Part shown: positions 1-8,719 of the stretch, in pieces
Layout: every line of letters starts with the position of its first letter
How positions within the stretch are numbered: the first letter of the stretch is position 1
NCBI GenBank assembly: GCA_022786995.1
Contig: JALFUW010000029.1
Span: 1 to 64,000 of the forward strand
Direction: 5' to 3'
DNA: 64,000 nt
From: Clostridiales bacterium
GTDB taxonomy: Bacteria; Bacillota; Clostridia; Oscillospirales; Oscillospiraceae
Position numbers and translations under genes: made by a program
Notes under the pieces: model-generated
What the model was told of the DNA's origin: nothing
Seen by the model: the letters and a program-made list of their open reading frames with translations, nothing else
Database searches by the model: none

Positions 1-363
1 CTGCGGTCATTTATTGAAGAAAACAACGCCGCAGCTGGTTACACTGTCTGCGACCACCGGTTTATCTTTATCCGGGATGCCGACAGCTTGAATCCCTTTG
101 AAAAGCTGGCAATTCTCGCGGCCTACACCGCGGACATTTCCTTCCCCAGCTTTGCCGCCGAGGTGCAGTACCACGCCTGCTTCCTCACGGCCCCGGCCCG
201 GATTCTGGTTCCCTTTCTGGGCCGTTCCATCTACGACAGCGCCATCCGGGCGGATATGACCATCGACGACTGTGAGCTGGAAGGCCCTGCGCCTTATCAT
301 AATTTGCACAGCCATTGGGTCCGCCGTCAGGCCAAGTGCCACCCGGAGTATGCCGTTTTTTGA
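1..363 (+). CDS. Hypothetical protein, truncated at the window's left edge
   Basis: The frame is open from base 1 to a TGA at 361-363, giving the last 120 residues of a longer protein. I do not recognise the family. The visible part is soluble-looking, with no obvious membrane segment, signal or repeat, and ends in a His/Arg-rich stretch. It lies 18 bp upstream of the VanW-like gene on the same strand, and the RBS of that gene (GGAGG) sits in the gap, so the two may be co-transcribed. An internal TTG at 88 could open a 91-residue product, but the frame continues upstream of it without a stop, so a 5'-truncated gene is the better reading. Confidence 0.5.
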   Translation: MRSFIEENNAAAGYTVCDHRFIFIRDADSLNPFEKLAILAAYTADISFPSFAAEVQYHACFLTAPARILVPFLGRSIYDSAIRADMTIDDCELEGPAPYHNLHSHWVRRQAKCHPEYAVF

Positions 364-381
364 AAATTTGGAGGAAAAACC

Positions 382-1806
382 ATGCCGATTGATTTGATTT
401 TGCGAAAATTGAGACAGAAACATACGCTGGTGATTACCGCGGTGTGCCTGCTGGCGGCTCTGGTTGGCGTGGCTGTGTACCTCTGCCTGCCTATGCCGGA
501 GGGGGCCGCGCTGGATGGGCAGGATCTTTCCGGTCTGCCCTATTGGAAAGCCTGGTCTGCGGCGAAGCAGCTGTATCCGCAACCCATCCGGGTGTCTCTG
601 CCGGAGGAAGAACTGAAGTTTGAACCCCGGGAGTGCGGTGTGAAATTTGATATGGGTGCGGCGGTGGGCGCTGCCCGGAAGACCCGCTGCAATGTGGAGC
701 TGCGCCCCTTTCTGAAAGCCGATGAAGATGCTATCCGCACGAAGCTGGAAAACTATGCCGAAAAATATGACACGACCTACCGGGAGGCAGAGTGGCATCT
801 GACGGGAACCGCCCCGGAGCTGGCTACGGATCGTTTTGACCCCACAGCGGAGGGGCAGACCCTGGTGGTGAATGTTGGAGTGCCGGAAGCGCATCTGGAT
901 GTGGAGGGGGTACTGAACGGGATACTGGATGCCTTTGCCCGGCCGGTGTCCCTGCCGGACGGGTGCATCGCCGCCACAGTCAAGCCCTCAAAATACCCGG
1001 AAATGCCCGACTGGGAGGCGCTGGCGGCGGAGGTCTACCGGGAACCTGTGGATGACGCGCCGGATATGGAGACCGGGGGTATCCTGCCCGGATGTTACGG
1101 ACAGAGCATCGACGTATCCCATATGGATACGCCGGGCTATGGCCATGTGGTGGCCTTCCCGCTGCTCTACACTGCCCCGGAGGTGATGGGCGAGGATGCC
1201 CTTTATCAGGATGTGCTGGGGCAGTGCGAGACAAAGCACAACACCAACGAAAACCGCAACACCAATCTGCGCCTGCTGTGTCAGGCCCTGGACGGGCACA
1301 TTGTGCAGCCGGGGGAGACCTTTTCCTACAACGCTGTGGTAGGCGAGCGGACAAAGGAAAAGGGCTATCTGCCTGCCCCGGCCTATTCCGGCAGAGGATT
1401 GGTGGATTCCATTGGCGGCGGCGTGTGCCAAGGCTCCACGACTCTGTATAATTGCGTGCTGCTGGCGGATCTGGAAGTGGTGTTCCGGGCCTGCCACGGC
1501 GCCAAGGTGACCTATGTGCCTGCCGGTCTGGATGCCGCCGTGAACTACTTGACCACAGATTTCAAATTCCGCAATCAGTACAGCTTCCCCGTGAAAATTA
1601 AAGCGGAGGTATCGGATGGGTTTGTGAGGATGAAGCTGCTGGGCACCGATGAAAAGGACTACTATGTAAAAATGGAAACCACCTCCGGCGAGGACGATGT
1701 GGCGGTCTACGCAAGAAGCTACAAGTGCAAGTACGATAAAAAAACCGATGAACTTCTAAGCCGGGAAATCGAGGCCTATTCCACCTATTACAAGAATATC
1801 GGATAA
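382..1806 (+). CDS. VanW-family protein with N-terminal membrane anchor
   Basis: This 474-residue protein has one hydrophobic segment at about residues 13-35 after a basic start, so it is probably anchored with its bulk outside. The middle (about 90-200) resembles the YoaR-type putative peptidoglycan-binding domain, and about 285-420 is a VanW domain, recognisable from the G-E-T-F-S-Y-N block and the later G-G-G-V-C-Q-G-S-T-T-L-Y-N block. VanW-domain proteins are common in Clostridia; the name comes from vanB-type vancomycin clusters, but VanW is not needed for resistance and its reaction is unknown. No other van gene is present, so a cell-envelope housekeeping role is more likely than resistance. 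The ATG at 382 follows GGAGG at normal spacing. Confidence 0.88.
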   Translation: MPIDLILRKLRQKHTLVITAVCLLAALVGVAVYLCLPMPEGAALDGQDLSGLPYWKAWSAAKQLYPQPIRVSLPEEELKFEPRECGVKFDMGAAVGAARKTRCNVELRPFLKADEDAIRTKLENYAEKYDTTYREAEWHLTGTAPELATDRFDPTAEGQTLVVNVGVPEAHLDVEGVLNGILDAFARPVSLPDGCIAATVKPSKYPEMPDWEALAAEVYREPVDDAPDMETGGILPGCYGQSIDVSHMDTPGYGHVVAFPLLYTAPEVMGEDALYQDVLGQCETKHNTNENRNTNLRLLCQALDGHIVQPGETFSYNAVVGERTKEKGYLPAPAYSGRGLVDSIGGGVCQGSTTLYNCVLLADLEVVFRACHGAKVTYVPAGLDAAVNYLTTDFKFRNQYSFPVKIKAEVSDGFVRMKLLGTDEKDYYVKMETTSGEDDVAVYARSYKCKYDKKTDELLSREIEAYSTYYKNIG

Positions 1807-1821
1807 AATGAGAAAAGAACA

Positions 1822-1854
1822 GGCGAACCAGGGACGCTCGGTCACTGGTTCGCC
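1822..1854. terminator. Bidirectional terminator hairpin between convergent genes
   Basis: A perfect 10-bp inverted repeat (GGCGAACCAG / CTGGTTCGCC) with a 13-nt loop lies between the convergent VanW-like and YhaN-like genes. The following T-runs are short on both strands, so termination strength is uncertain. Confidence 0.5.
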
Positions 1855-1859
1855 ATGTT

Positions 1860-3977
1860 TTATGCCTTTGCTTCCCGATTCTGGCAGGTAAAGCAGATGA
1901 CCTGCTTATTTTCTGCCATTTTTCGCAGGATGTCCAGCGCCGCCGCCATGCGCGTGTCGTCAAAGCGCACCAGTGCGTCGTCCAGCACCAGCGGCGCTTC
2001 GGGGGTTAATTCCTCGGCTACCGCCAGCCGGAGGGCCAGATACAGCTGGTCGATGGTGCCGTCGCTGCGCCAGATGGCGTCGCACTGGGTATCCTCCTGC
2101 CCGGCGGAGGCCCGGAGGGAGAAATCCTCGCCCATGGTCAGACTCTGGTAGCGTCCGTCCGTCATGGCACCCAGCAGCTCCTGAGCCCGCTGGGTGATCC
2201 GGGGGGCGAAGCGGCGCTGCAGCTCAGACCGGGCCTGCATGAGGGTCTCCTGGGCAATGGTCAGGGCGGTGTAGGTGTCCTCCAGACGGGCGATGCGGTC
2301 GGATACCCGCTTGTGCTGCAAGCGCAGATCTTCGGCACTGCCGATAATTTCCATCCTTCCCTGATACTGGCCCAGCCGGTTTTGAAGCCTTTGCTGCTCC
2401 GCGGCGCATTCGGCCAGCAGTTGGGCGGTCTGGGCCTCATTCTGGGTCAGATTGTCGGGGAATGCTGGCTTTTCCACGGGTTTTACCATGGCGTTCAGAG
2501 CTTCAAAGTGATTTTTTGCTGTTATGGCGTCGGAGCGTGCCCGGTCGTACTGCTCCCACTGACGCTGGGCGTCCTGCCAGAAATCCAGCACCTCCTCCGG
2601 CTCCTGTAAACCGCACAGAGAATCCCGCTTTTTGCGGGCAACCATCAGGCGGACTTCCAGGTCGCTGCCGACCTCCTGATAGGCTTTCAGGGCTTCGCTG
2701 TAGGCGAGCATGTCCTGCTCATAGTCCGATATGGGAGCCGTCCAGCGTTTCCAGTCGGCGGTGCCATACTTTTCCACGATGGCGAGGGCTTTCCTGCGGG
2801 TGGATGCTCTGTCGATGATACCCCAGATAAGGGCCAGCAGTCCCACGCCCCCGGCGATGACGGCGAAGACATAGGCGGTCAGATAGGCAAGGCCGCCTGC
2901 CGCCAGCAAGCCGATGATTCCGATGATCATGAAAATCAGGGGCAGTCTGGACTGGGAAAGCAGTGTCAGCTCCCGGGCATCCTCCCGGGCCATGGCCCGT
3001 GCTGCTTCCGCGGTCAGCCCGGTGAAGGGGTTGGGCAGTTCCGGCTTCTGAGGCTCCGCGGGCGCGTTCCGTTCCTCGGCGCAGATGGCGTTCCACTGCT
3101 CCCGGAAGGCCCGAAGCTCCCGCACCTTGCTCTCCACCTCTGACTGAGGCGGCAGGGAAGCGCAGGCTTCCTCCAGAATCCCAAGGGCCTGTTCCGTTCC
3201 GTTCACGGCTTCCCTTGCCTGGGCGATTTGCGACAGGCCTGACTCCATCTTGGCGTAGGCCAGCGCCTGCTGGTGGTTGTACAGCTGCCGCAGCCAGTCC
3301 TTGACCTCGTCAAGGCGCATTTTCAGCTTCTGGCACTGGGCGTTCAGGGTTTCCAGCTCGGCAAGCTTCCCTTCAATGGCATCCCGCTGGGCTTCCGCCT
3401 GAGGAAGCAGTCCCGTGCGGTTATAGCGGCAGCGGTTTTTCAGGTCTTTCAGACTTGCCGCCAGCCGGTCGGCAGCGCCGCTGTCGTCGCCGGTGGTGAC
3501 CAGGGCGTTAAGCCGGCGGCGCAGGGCTTCGTCCTGGGTTACCGGCAAATCGGAAAAGCGGATGAACCCTGCCCGGCGGAAAACCGTCTGCTCCACGCCG
3601 AGAAGGGTAGAGCCGCAGTTTGCCGCGGTCAGCTCCTCCACCGGCAGGCCGGAGATGGTTTCGTAGGCTTTGAACTCGCCCAGCGGCACCCGGCGGCGGG
3701 TTGTGCGCTCGATGGTAATGTCCCGGCCGTTCCAGTTTAAGTCGATGCGCCCGGACATGGGGCTGCCCGACCAGGGCTGGTAGCGCTCCTTGTCGGCAAG
3801 GACGGTTTTGGTGGATTTGGCCCGGGTGTCCAGTCCGTAGAGCATGGCAATCAGGAAGGCGCACCAGGTGCTCTTGCCCCATTCGTTAGGGGCGGTGATG
3901 ATGTTCAGACCCGGCTCTAAGGTCAGGGTCTCATGCTCCAGCTTGCCGAAGGTGGCGGTCATTTTGTAAATTCTCAC
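1860..3977 (-). CDS. YhaN/SbcC-like AAA ATPase with a central membrane hairpin
   Basis: The GTG at 3977 overlaps the stop of the upstream phosphoesterase by 4 nt (GTGA) and gives 705 residues beginning MRIYKM. Residues 30-37 are the Walker A loop (P-N-E-W-G-K-S-T). Long helical, coiled-coil-like stretches follow. The end has the ABC-type signature region (L-Y-L-A-L-R-L-A-V-A) and a Walker B/D-loop (L-V-L-D-D-A-L-V-R-F-D-D). Two hydrophobic segments at about 344-387 interrupt the coiled coil, as in Bacillus YhaN and unlike soluble SbcC/Rad50. Together with the overlapping SbcD-like partner this suggests a membrane-attached nuclease/ATPase complex. Its substrate is not evident from sequence. 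Confidence 0.85.
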   Translation of the reverse strand: MRIYKMTATFGKLEHETLTLEPGLNIITAPNEWGKSTWCAFLIAMLYGLDTRAKSTKTVLADKERYQPWSGSPMSGRIDLNWNGRDITIERTTRRRVPLGEFKAYETISGLPVEELTAANCGSTLLGVEQTVFRRAGFIRFSDLPVTQDEALRRRLNALVTTGDDSGAADRLAASLKDLKNRCRYNRTGLLPQAEAQRDAIEGKLAELETLNAQCQKLKMRLDEVKDWLRQLYNHQQALAYAKMESGLSQIAQAREAVNGTEQALGILEEACASLPPQSEVESKVRELRAFREQWNAICAEERNAPAEPQKPELPNPFTGLTAEAARAMAREDARELTLLSQSRLPLIFMIIGIIGLLAAGGLAYLTAYVFAVIAGGVGLLALIWGIIDRASTRRKALAIVEKYGTADWKRWTAPISDYEQDMLAYSEALKAYQEVGSDLEVRLMVARKKRDSLCGLQEPEEVLDFWQDAQRQWEQYDRARSDAITAKNHFEALNAMVKPVEKPAFPDNLTQNEAQTAQLLAECAAEQQRLQNRLGQYQGRMEIIGSAEDLRLQHKRVSDRIARLEDTYTALTIAQETLMQARSELQRRFAPRITQRAQELLGAMTDGRYQSLTMGEDFSLRASAGQEDTQCDAIWRSDGTIDQLYLALRLAVAEELTPEAPLVLDDALVRFDDTRMAAALDILRKMAENKQVICFTCQNREAKA

Positions 3978-5038
3978 AGGGTGACCTCCCTTCCGTCCAG
4001 CAGCTTGCGGGAAATCTCCGCAGCCAGCAGAATCTGCCGGGCGTTTTCCGGCTGCTCCTCCAGGTTGCGGCGCAGCAGCTGGAAGTACATGCCTTCCAGC
4101 GTGTCGGAGTCCGTGTTCTCCCACAGGTCGATGGGCGGCTCTGTTTTGTCAAGCAAAAAAAGGTTTGGAAAATCGGGAAATTCCTTATAAATGGACTTGA
4201 GATCCACATCGGCGTTGCCGGTGAGGGCGATGCGGTAAAAATCCCGGCTTCCCTGGGGCGGCAGAAGGCTTTCCAGCGCGGCCACCGGGTCGGCGCCCAC
4301 GTCCGCTTCCAGATCATAGAAGCGGATGGTGTCAAGACTCACGGCCTGCACGTTCGCCTCATCTTCCAATGTCACGATGCACACGCCCTTGTCGCCGGTC
4401 TCGTCCCAGCCCCGGCCCATGGGGCAGCCGGGCCAGACGCAAAGGGTATTTCCTGCCCGGAAGGCTCCGGCTTTGTGGATGTGGCCCAGGGCCAGATACT
4501 GTAGGCCCGAAGCCTTGACCTGCCCGGCGGTGATGGGATTGTAGGGGGATTCCCGCTGGGTGGGGTCGCCGTGGAGAACGGCGATTTTGTATTGTTCTTC
4601 GCCCTCGGCGTGAAAGTCTTCCAGCAGGGAAGGGCAGTCCATACTGCGAAAGCCCGCGCCCCAGACCCGGCAGGACAGGTCTTCAAGCACTACGGATTCC
4701 AGTGCGCCGGTGAAAATGTGCACATTTTCCGGCCAGCTTTCCGCCAGCCACGGACTGTTCGGGGCACAGAAGTCGTGATTGCCGGGGGCGACGAACACCG
4801 GCACGCCGCAGCGGGCCAGCGCTTTTTTCAGAATATCCATGGTGTCCCGGCTGGCTTCCCCGTCAAAAATGTCCCCTGCCAGCAGCATCAGGTCACAGCC
4901 CTCCCGCTGACATAAATCGGCAATTTTCCCGGGCAGCAATTTTTGCTGCTGCTTCAAAAGCTGCCGCTGCTCATCGGAGAAGCCTCCAAAGGGGGAGTCC
5001 AGATGAAGGTCAGCGGTGTGTAGTATTTTCAGTCCCAT
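3974..5038 (-). CDS. YhaO/SbcD-like metallophosphoesterase
   Basis: 354 residues from the ATG at 5038; the frame extends nine codons further, but MGLKILHTADLHLDS is the normal family start. Calcineurin-like motifs are in order: D-L-H-L-D-S near the start, L-L-A-G-D-I-F-D, P-G-N-H-D, and G-H-I-H in the second half. These bind a dinuclear metal centre in Mre11/SbcD nucleases. It is translationally coupled to the ATPase downstream (4-nt overlap) and overlaps ymdB by 10 nt, so the three form one operon. The predicted role is the nuclease half of a YhaO-YhaN complex; this rests on family knowledge and gene order. Confidence 0.87.
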   Translation of the reverse strand: MGLKILHTADLHLDSPFGGFSDEQRQLLKQQQKLLPGKIADLCQREGCDLMLLAGDIFDGEASRDTMDILKKALARCGVPVFVAPGNHDFCAPNSPWLAESWPENVHIFTGALESVVLEDLSCRVWGAGFRSMDCPSLLEDFHAEGEEQYKIAVLHGDPTQRESPYNPITAGQVKASGLQYLALGHIHKAGAFRAGNTLCVWPGCPMGRGWDETGDKGVCIVTLEDEANVQAVSLDTIRFYDLEADVGADPVAALESLLPPQGSRDFYRIALTGNADVDLKSIYKEFPDFPNLFLLDKTEPPIDLWENTDSDTLEGMYFQLLRRNLEEQPENARQILLAAEISRKLLDGREVTL

Positions 5039-5805
5039 TCGTCCACTCTTTCCGCCTTGCGGCACAGTCCGGTGGCGCTGTCAATGGTGAACAGCACCGC
5101 CTCCATTTTGGTAGGGCCGTCGGCCCAGCGATAGCGCTCCGTCAGGTCGCCCCGGAATTTGGCAATCGACAGATCCGGCCGGATGCCGAGGATGGAGTCT
5201 CTCGGGCCGGTCATGCCAAGATCGGTCACATAGCCGGTGCCCTTGGGTAAGACACGGGCATCCGCCGTGGGCACATGGGTGTGGGTGCCCCAGACGGCGC
5301 TGACCCGGCCATCCAGCAGATAGCCCATGGCCAGCTTTTCCGAAGTGGCTTCCGCGTGAATTTCCACGAAAATCAGTTTGGTATCGATTTCCTTTAATAT
5401 TTTGTCGATCATCAGGAAGGGGTTGTCCGGGCCGTAGTCCATATTGCACCGGCCAATCAGGTCAATGACTGCCACAGGGCCGGCCTTGGTGTCGAAGACC
5501 CGCCAGCCCCGTCCGGGCACCTGGGGGGCATAGTTGGCGGGCCGCAGAATTTGTGGGCAGTCGTCCATGTAGTCCACAATTTCCCGCTTGCCCCAGGTGT
5601 GGTTGCCCATGGTGATCACATCCGCTCCGGCGTCCAGAATGTCCTCCGCCTGATGGGGCAGCAGCCCCACCACCGCGGCGTTTTCCCCGTTGACCACGGC
5701 AAAATCCGCCCCGGTCTTCCGCTTCAGCTGCCTTAAGCGGCGGCGCACCCGGTCAAGCCCGGGATTTCCCACTACATCGCCCACCGCCAATACCTTAAAA
5801 TCCAT
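5029..5805 (-). CDS. ymdB: YmdB-family 2',3'-cyclic-nucleotide phosphodiesterase (TIGR00282)
   Basis: 258 residues, the full family length. The metal-binding motifs appear in order: G-D-V-V-G-N-P-G near residue 9, V-N-G-E-N-A-A, M-G-N-H-T-W-G, E-I-H-A-E-A-T-S-E-K, and W-G-T-H-T-H-V-P-T. This is the signature of TIGR00282 phosphoesterases such as Bacillus subtilis YmdB, which hydrolyses 2',3'-cyclic nucleotides and affects sporulation and biofilm decisions. It is the first gene of a three-gene minus-strand operon with its own promoter at 5832-5860. In Bacilli the gene usually follows rny; no rny is seen here. Confidence 0.93.
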   Translation of the reverse strand: MDFKVLAVGDVVGNPGLDRVRRRLRQLKRKTGADFAVVNGENAAVVGLLPHQAEDILDAGADVITMGNHTWGKREIVDYMDDCPQILRPANYAPQVPGRGWRVFDTKAGPVAVIDLIGRCNMDYGPDNPFLMIDKILKEIDTKLIFVEIHAEATSEKLAMGYLLDGRVSAVWGTHTHVPTADARVLPKGTGYVTDLGMTGPRDSILGIRPDLSIAKFRGDLTERYRWADGPTKMEAVLFTIDSATGLCRKAERVDEWD

Positions 5806-5831
5806 TTGCGTTCCTCCATTTCGATAACGGT

Positions 5832-5860
5832 ATTATATACCAGAATTCCCGGTTTCGCAA
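5832..5860 (-). promoter_or_regulatory. Sigma-A promoter of the ymdB operon
   Basis: On the minus strand TTGCGA and TATAAT are separated by exactly 17 bp, ending about 27 bp before the ymdB start. Confidence 0.75.
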
Positions 5861-5888
5861 GTATTAGCCCCGTCCGGGCATTTTGCCC

Positions 5889-5917
5889 TTGACTTATGAG
5901 GGAAACCACCGCATAAT
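5889..5917 (+). promoter_or_regulatory. Sigma-A promoter of the LRR-like gene
   Basis: TTGACT and CATAAT with a 17-bp spacer, 39 bp before the start at 5956. It is divergent from the ymdB promoter. Confidence 0.7.
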
Positions 5918-5955
5918 AGAAAGAAATATCACGCAATACTCGGGAGGAACGAATT

Positions 5956-7569
5956 ATGCGCGGAAAATCGGCGCTTTTGGCGGTCATTCTGATTCTGGCG
6001 ATTGTGCTGTCCATAATCGGAGGGGCATTTTTGATCCTGAGCGGCAATTATCTCATTGACTTCAGGCTGTATCCCAAAAATGCCGCGAGCATGGATCTGC
6101 GGGAAGAGGATGTGAGCATAGCGCACTATGAGGCCCTGCATCAGAAGCTGCCAAAGTGTAAAATCCTATGGAATGTCCCCTTCCAGAACGGGAAGCTGTC
6201 CAGCGATACTGCGGAAATTACCGTGGATACCCTGTCTTCTCAGGATGTGGAGACACTGGCATATTTCCCAAAGCTGGAAACGGTTCACGCGGAAAGCTGC
6301 CGGGATTATGACAATCTGGCGCTGCTGCGTCAGAGGTATCCCAATTTGACGGTTTCCAGCTGCGTCGTGCTGGATGGCATCGAATACCCCGCGGACGCTG
6401 AATCCGTGGAGCTGAAAACTGCCAGCCCGGAGAATCTGTCCATGCTTCCGCTTCTGACGAATCTACATACGGTGGCCGTGGCGAACAGTGAGGGAGGGCA
6501 GGACTTTTCCGCACTGAGCGCGTACTGCCGGGAGAACGATCTGAACTTCCAATTCCACATCGGTGGGGAGCTGGTAGATGCCAACGTGCAGGAGCTGACG
6601 GTGGAGAACATCACCGATGCTGACCTTTCTCTGCTGGACAACCTGTCGGAGCTGAAAACCCTTCGCATGGTAGACCCGGCGGCAGACCCGGCAGCACTGG
6701 CATCTCTATCCGAACAGTATCCCAATGTGGATATCAGCTGGGAGGTACGCATTGGGGACAATGTGTTCCAGAGCACCGACACCGAGGTGGATCTGTCCCA
6801 GACCGTGGTGACCGATCTTGCCGAGGTGGAAGCGAAGATGGAATACCTGCCGAATGTGGAGAAGGTCATTTTCGGCCTGTGCGGTAAGTTCGGCGAGGGC
6901 CTCGACAACCCGGATTGGGGAAACAGCAAGGCCAAGGTCGTGGCCTGCGACATCGCCAATGAGGATATGGCAGCCTACCGGGATCGGGTGCGGGACAAAT
7001 ATAAGGTGGTCTGGACGGTGCGGCTGGGCCCCAGCATTGCCCTGCGGACGGACAAGGACAATTTCATGCCCAACCACTTCGGCGTGGGAAGACTGTTTAA
7101 CGATTACGCCTATAATCTGCGCTACTGTGAGGACATGGTGTGTCTCGATGTGGGCCACATGACCCTGACGGACATCAGCTTTGTAGAATTCATGCCGAAG
7201 CTTAAATACCTGATTCTGGCCTGGACGGAGGTTCAGTACATTGAACCCATCCGCTCCTGCAAGAACCTTATCTGGCTGGAGCTGGACAACAGCTGCATCC
7301 GGGATTATTCGCCGCTGGTGGACTGCACGGCGCTGGAGGATCTGAACATCGGAAAGACCTTCTGTGACATCACCCCCATCACCCAGATGACGTGGCTGAA
7401 AAACCTGTATATGATCTTTGGAGACGCCGGAGATGCCTGGAAGTGCACCCAGGCCCTGCCCGATACCCATGTGGTTGCCAGCGGTGACGCTACCGTAGGC
7501 GGCGGCTGGAGAAGGCTGCCCAACTACTATGATATGCGGGACTGCCTTGGAATGTATTATATGAACTGA
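5956..7569 (+). CDS. Membrane-anchored leucine-rich-repeat-like protein
   Basis: 537 residues with a single hydrophobic segment at about 5-28, so the body is probably extracellular. Several blocks fit irregular leucine-rich repeats, for example L-S-L-L-D-N-L-S-E-L-K-T-L-R-M, and in the C-terminal third M-P-K-L-K-Y-L-I-L-A, C-K-N-L-I-W-L-E-L and C-T-A-L-E-D-L-N-I, spaced 20-25 residues apart. The repeats are interrupted by longer inserts. There is no LPxTG-type sorting signal at the C-terminus, so the class B sortase downstream probably does not act on it. RBS GGAGG precedes the ATG. The ligand is unknown; proteins of this type are common in gut Clostridia. Confidence 0.7.
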   Translation: MRGKSALLAVILILAIVLSIIGGAFLILSGNYLIDFRLYPKNAASMDLREEDVSIAHYEALHQKLPKCKILWNVPFQNGKLSSDTAEITVDTLSSQDVETLAYFPKLETVHAESCRDYDNLALLRQRYPNLTVSSCVVLDGIEYPADAESVELKTASPENLSMLPLLTNLHTVAVANSEGGQDFSALSAYCRENDLNFQFHIGGELVDANVQELTVENITDADLSLLDNLSELKTLRMVDPAADPAALASLSEQYPNVDISWEVRIGDNVFQSTDTEVDLSQTVVTDLAEVEAKMEYLPNVEKVIFGLCGKFGEGLDNPDWGNSKAKVVACDIANEDMAAYRDRVRDKYKVVWTVRLGPSIALRTDKDNFMPNHFGVGRLFNDYAYNLRYCEDMVCLDVGHMTLTDISFVEFMPKLKYLILAWTEVQYIEPIRSCKNLIWLELDNSCIRDYSPLVDCTALEDLNIGKTFCDITPITQMTWLKNLYMIFGDAGDAWKCTQALPDTHVVASGDATVGGGWRRLPNYYDMRDCLGMYYMN

Positions 7570-7613
7570 CAGTTTTTGACGGCACCCTAAGAATTTCTTA
7601 AACTTCTGGCGGC

Positions 7614-7642
7614 TTGACGGATGGCGTGTTCTATACTATAAT
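7614..7642 (+). promoter_or_regulatory. Sigma-A promoter of the sortase gene
   Basis: TTGACG and TATAAT with a 17-bp spacer. The near-palindrome AAGAATTTCTT lies just upstream at 7590-7600 and resembles the TTAAGAA repeats before the response-regulator gene at the right edge. Confidence 0.75.
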
Positions 7643-7671
7643 ACGAGAATAATGAGAAACGGAGGTACACT

Positions 7672-8472
7672 ATGAAAAAGACACTGTTTATTGTAACCGT
7701 CCTCCTGCTTGTGGCTGCTTTCGGCGTCAGCGCCTTTATGGTTGGCAATTATCTTCTCGACGGCAAGAAACAGGCGGATCGGATGGATCAGCTGGCCCAG
7801 GCTGTGTCCGAGGCACAGACGCAGACCGCGGAGACCACGGAGGCTGTAACGGAGGAAACCACGGAAGCCACCGAGCCTGAGGAGACGACCGAGCCCGGTA
7901 TGCTCCCCGGCTATAAGGACATCTATGAGCAGAACAACGACACCGTTGGCTGGATCAAGATGGAGGGCACCAAGATGAATTATCCCGTCCTTCAGACCCC
8001 CGACGATCCCAACTACTACCTGTACCGGGACTTTGACAAGAAGGACAGCAAGCGGGGCAGCATTTACGCCTGGAGCGAGGCGGATATCAACAAGCCCAGT
8101 GATAACATCACCCTGTTCGGCCACCACATGGCGGACGGCAGTATGTTTGCCTGCCTGAACGAGTATACCAAAAAAGAAGCCTGGGACAAGAATAACCTGA
8201 TTTTCTTCGACACCCTGAACGAGTACCACACCTACAAGATCTTCGCGGTGTTCAAGACCTCCGCCAATGTGGGTCAGGGCTTCAGCTACCACAAGTTTGT
8301 GGACGCTGCCGATGAGAAGGAGTTCAACGACTTCGTGTCCACCTGCAAGAAGCTGTCCTTCTACGATACCGGCGTCACCCCGGTTTACGGCGATAAGCTG
8401 ATCTGCCTGTCCACCTGCGAGTATACGCTGGACAATGGACGGCTGGTGGTTGCTGCCGTGCGGATTACCTGA
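7672..8472 (+). CDS. Class B sortase
   Basis: 266 residues: an N-terminal membrane anchor at about 4-24, an acidic Thr/Glu-rich linker (about 38-75), then the sortase B fold. The catalytic triad is visible: His151 in G-H-H-M, Cys249 in L-S-T-C-E-Y and Arg257 in N-G-R. Sortases are membrane-bound transpeptidases that join surface proteins to the wall or to each other. No substrate with a sorting motif and no pilin gene lies next to it, so it may be a housekeeping class B enzyme. RBS GGAGGT precedes the ATG and a strong terminator follows, so it is monocistronic. Confidence 0.92.
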   Translation: MKKTLFIVTVLLLVAAFGVSAFMVGNYLLDGKKQADRMDQLAQAVSEAQTQTAETTEAVTEETTEATEPEETTEPGMLPGYKDIYEQNNDTVGWIKMEGTKMNYPVLQTPDDPNYYLYRDFDKKDSKRGSIYAWSEADINKPSDNITLFGHHMADGSMFACLNEYTKKEAWDKNNLIFFDTLNEYHTYKIFAVFKTSANVGQGFSYHKFVDAADEKEFNDFVSTCKKLSFYDTGVTPVYGDKLICLSTCEYTLDNGRLVVAAVRIT

Positions 8473-8481
8473 GAAAATCAA

Positions 8482-8507
8482 GCCTGCCCCCAGGGGCGGG
8501 CTTTTTT
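8482..8507 (+). terminator. Intrinsic terminator after the sortase gene
   Basis: A GC-rich inverted repeat (GCCTGCCCC / GGGGCGGGC) is followed directly by six T residues, 10 bp after the stop codon. Confidence 0.85.
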
Positions 8508-8512
8508 CGTGC

Positions 8513-8541
8513 TTGCGCACCGTTTTCTGATAGAGTATAAT
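8513..8541 (+). promoter_or_regulatory. Sigma-A promoter of the GH2 gene
   Basis: TTGCGC and TATAAT with a 17-bp spacer. The type A repeat at 8548-8690 lies between this promoter and the gene and would be transcribed as a long hairpin leader. Confidence 0.65.
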
Positions 8542-8547
8542 AGCGGT

Positions 8548-8690
8548 ATTCGTAGGGCGGGGTCATGACCCCGCCGACCCGGTTGGATTGTGGACGAGTA
8601 AAAACGACGCGAGCGGGTACGTTCCTGATAGAACGCCACACGTTGCGGTAAATCGGTGCGTCGGCGGGGTCATGACCCCGCCCTACGAAT
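8548..8690. repeat. Type A inverted-repeat element (143 bp, perfect 31-bp ends)
   Basis: Bases 8548-8578 and 8660-8690 are perfect inverted copies. Each end is itself palindromic around GCGGGGTCATGACCCCGC. The 81-bp interior has no gene. Three other copies and one remnant with the same GTAGGGCGG outer end occur in the window. Confidence 0.9.
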
Positions 8691-8719
8691 AGCGTAATAG
8701 ATAAATAGGAGGCGAGAAA

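Noticed and set aside
382-1806. Vancomycin-resistance determinant
   Set aside because: Only a VanW-domain protein is present; vanH, the ligase, vanX and vanRS are missing, and VanW-domain proteins are common in susceptible Clostridia.
3974-5038. Second gene for classical SbcD with a soluble SbcC partner
   Set aside because: The partner has two membrane segments in the coiled-coil region, so YhaO/YhaN fits better.
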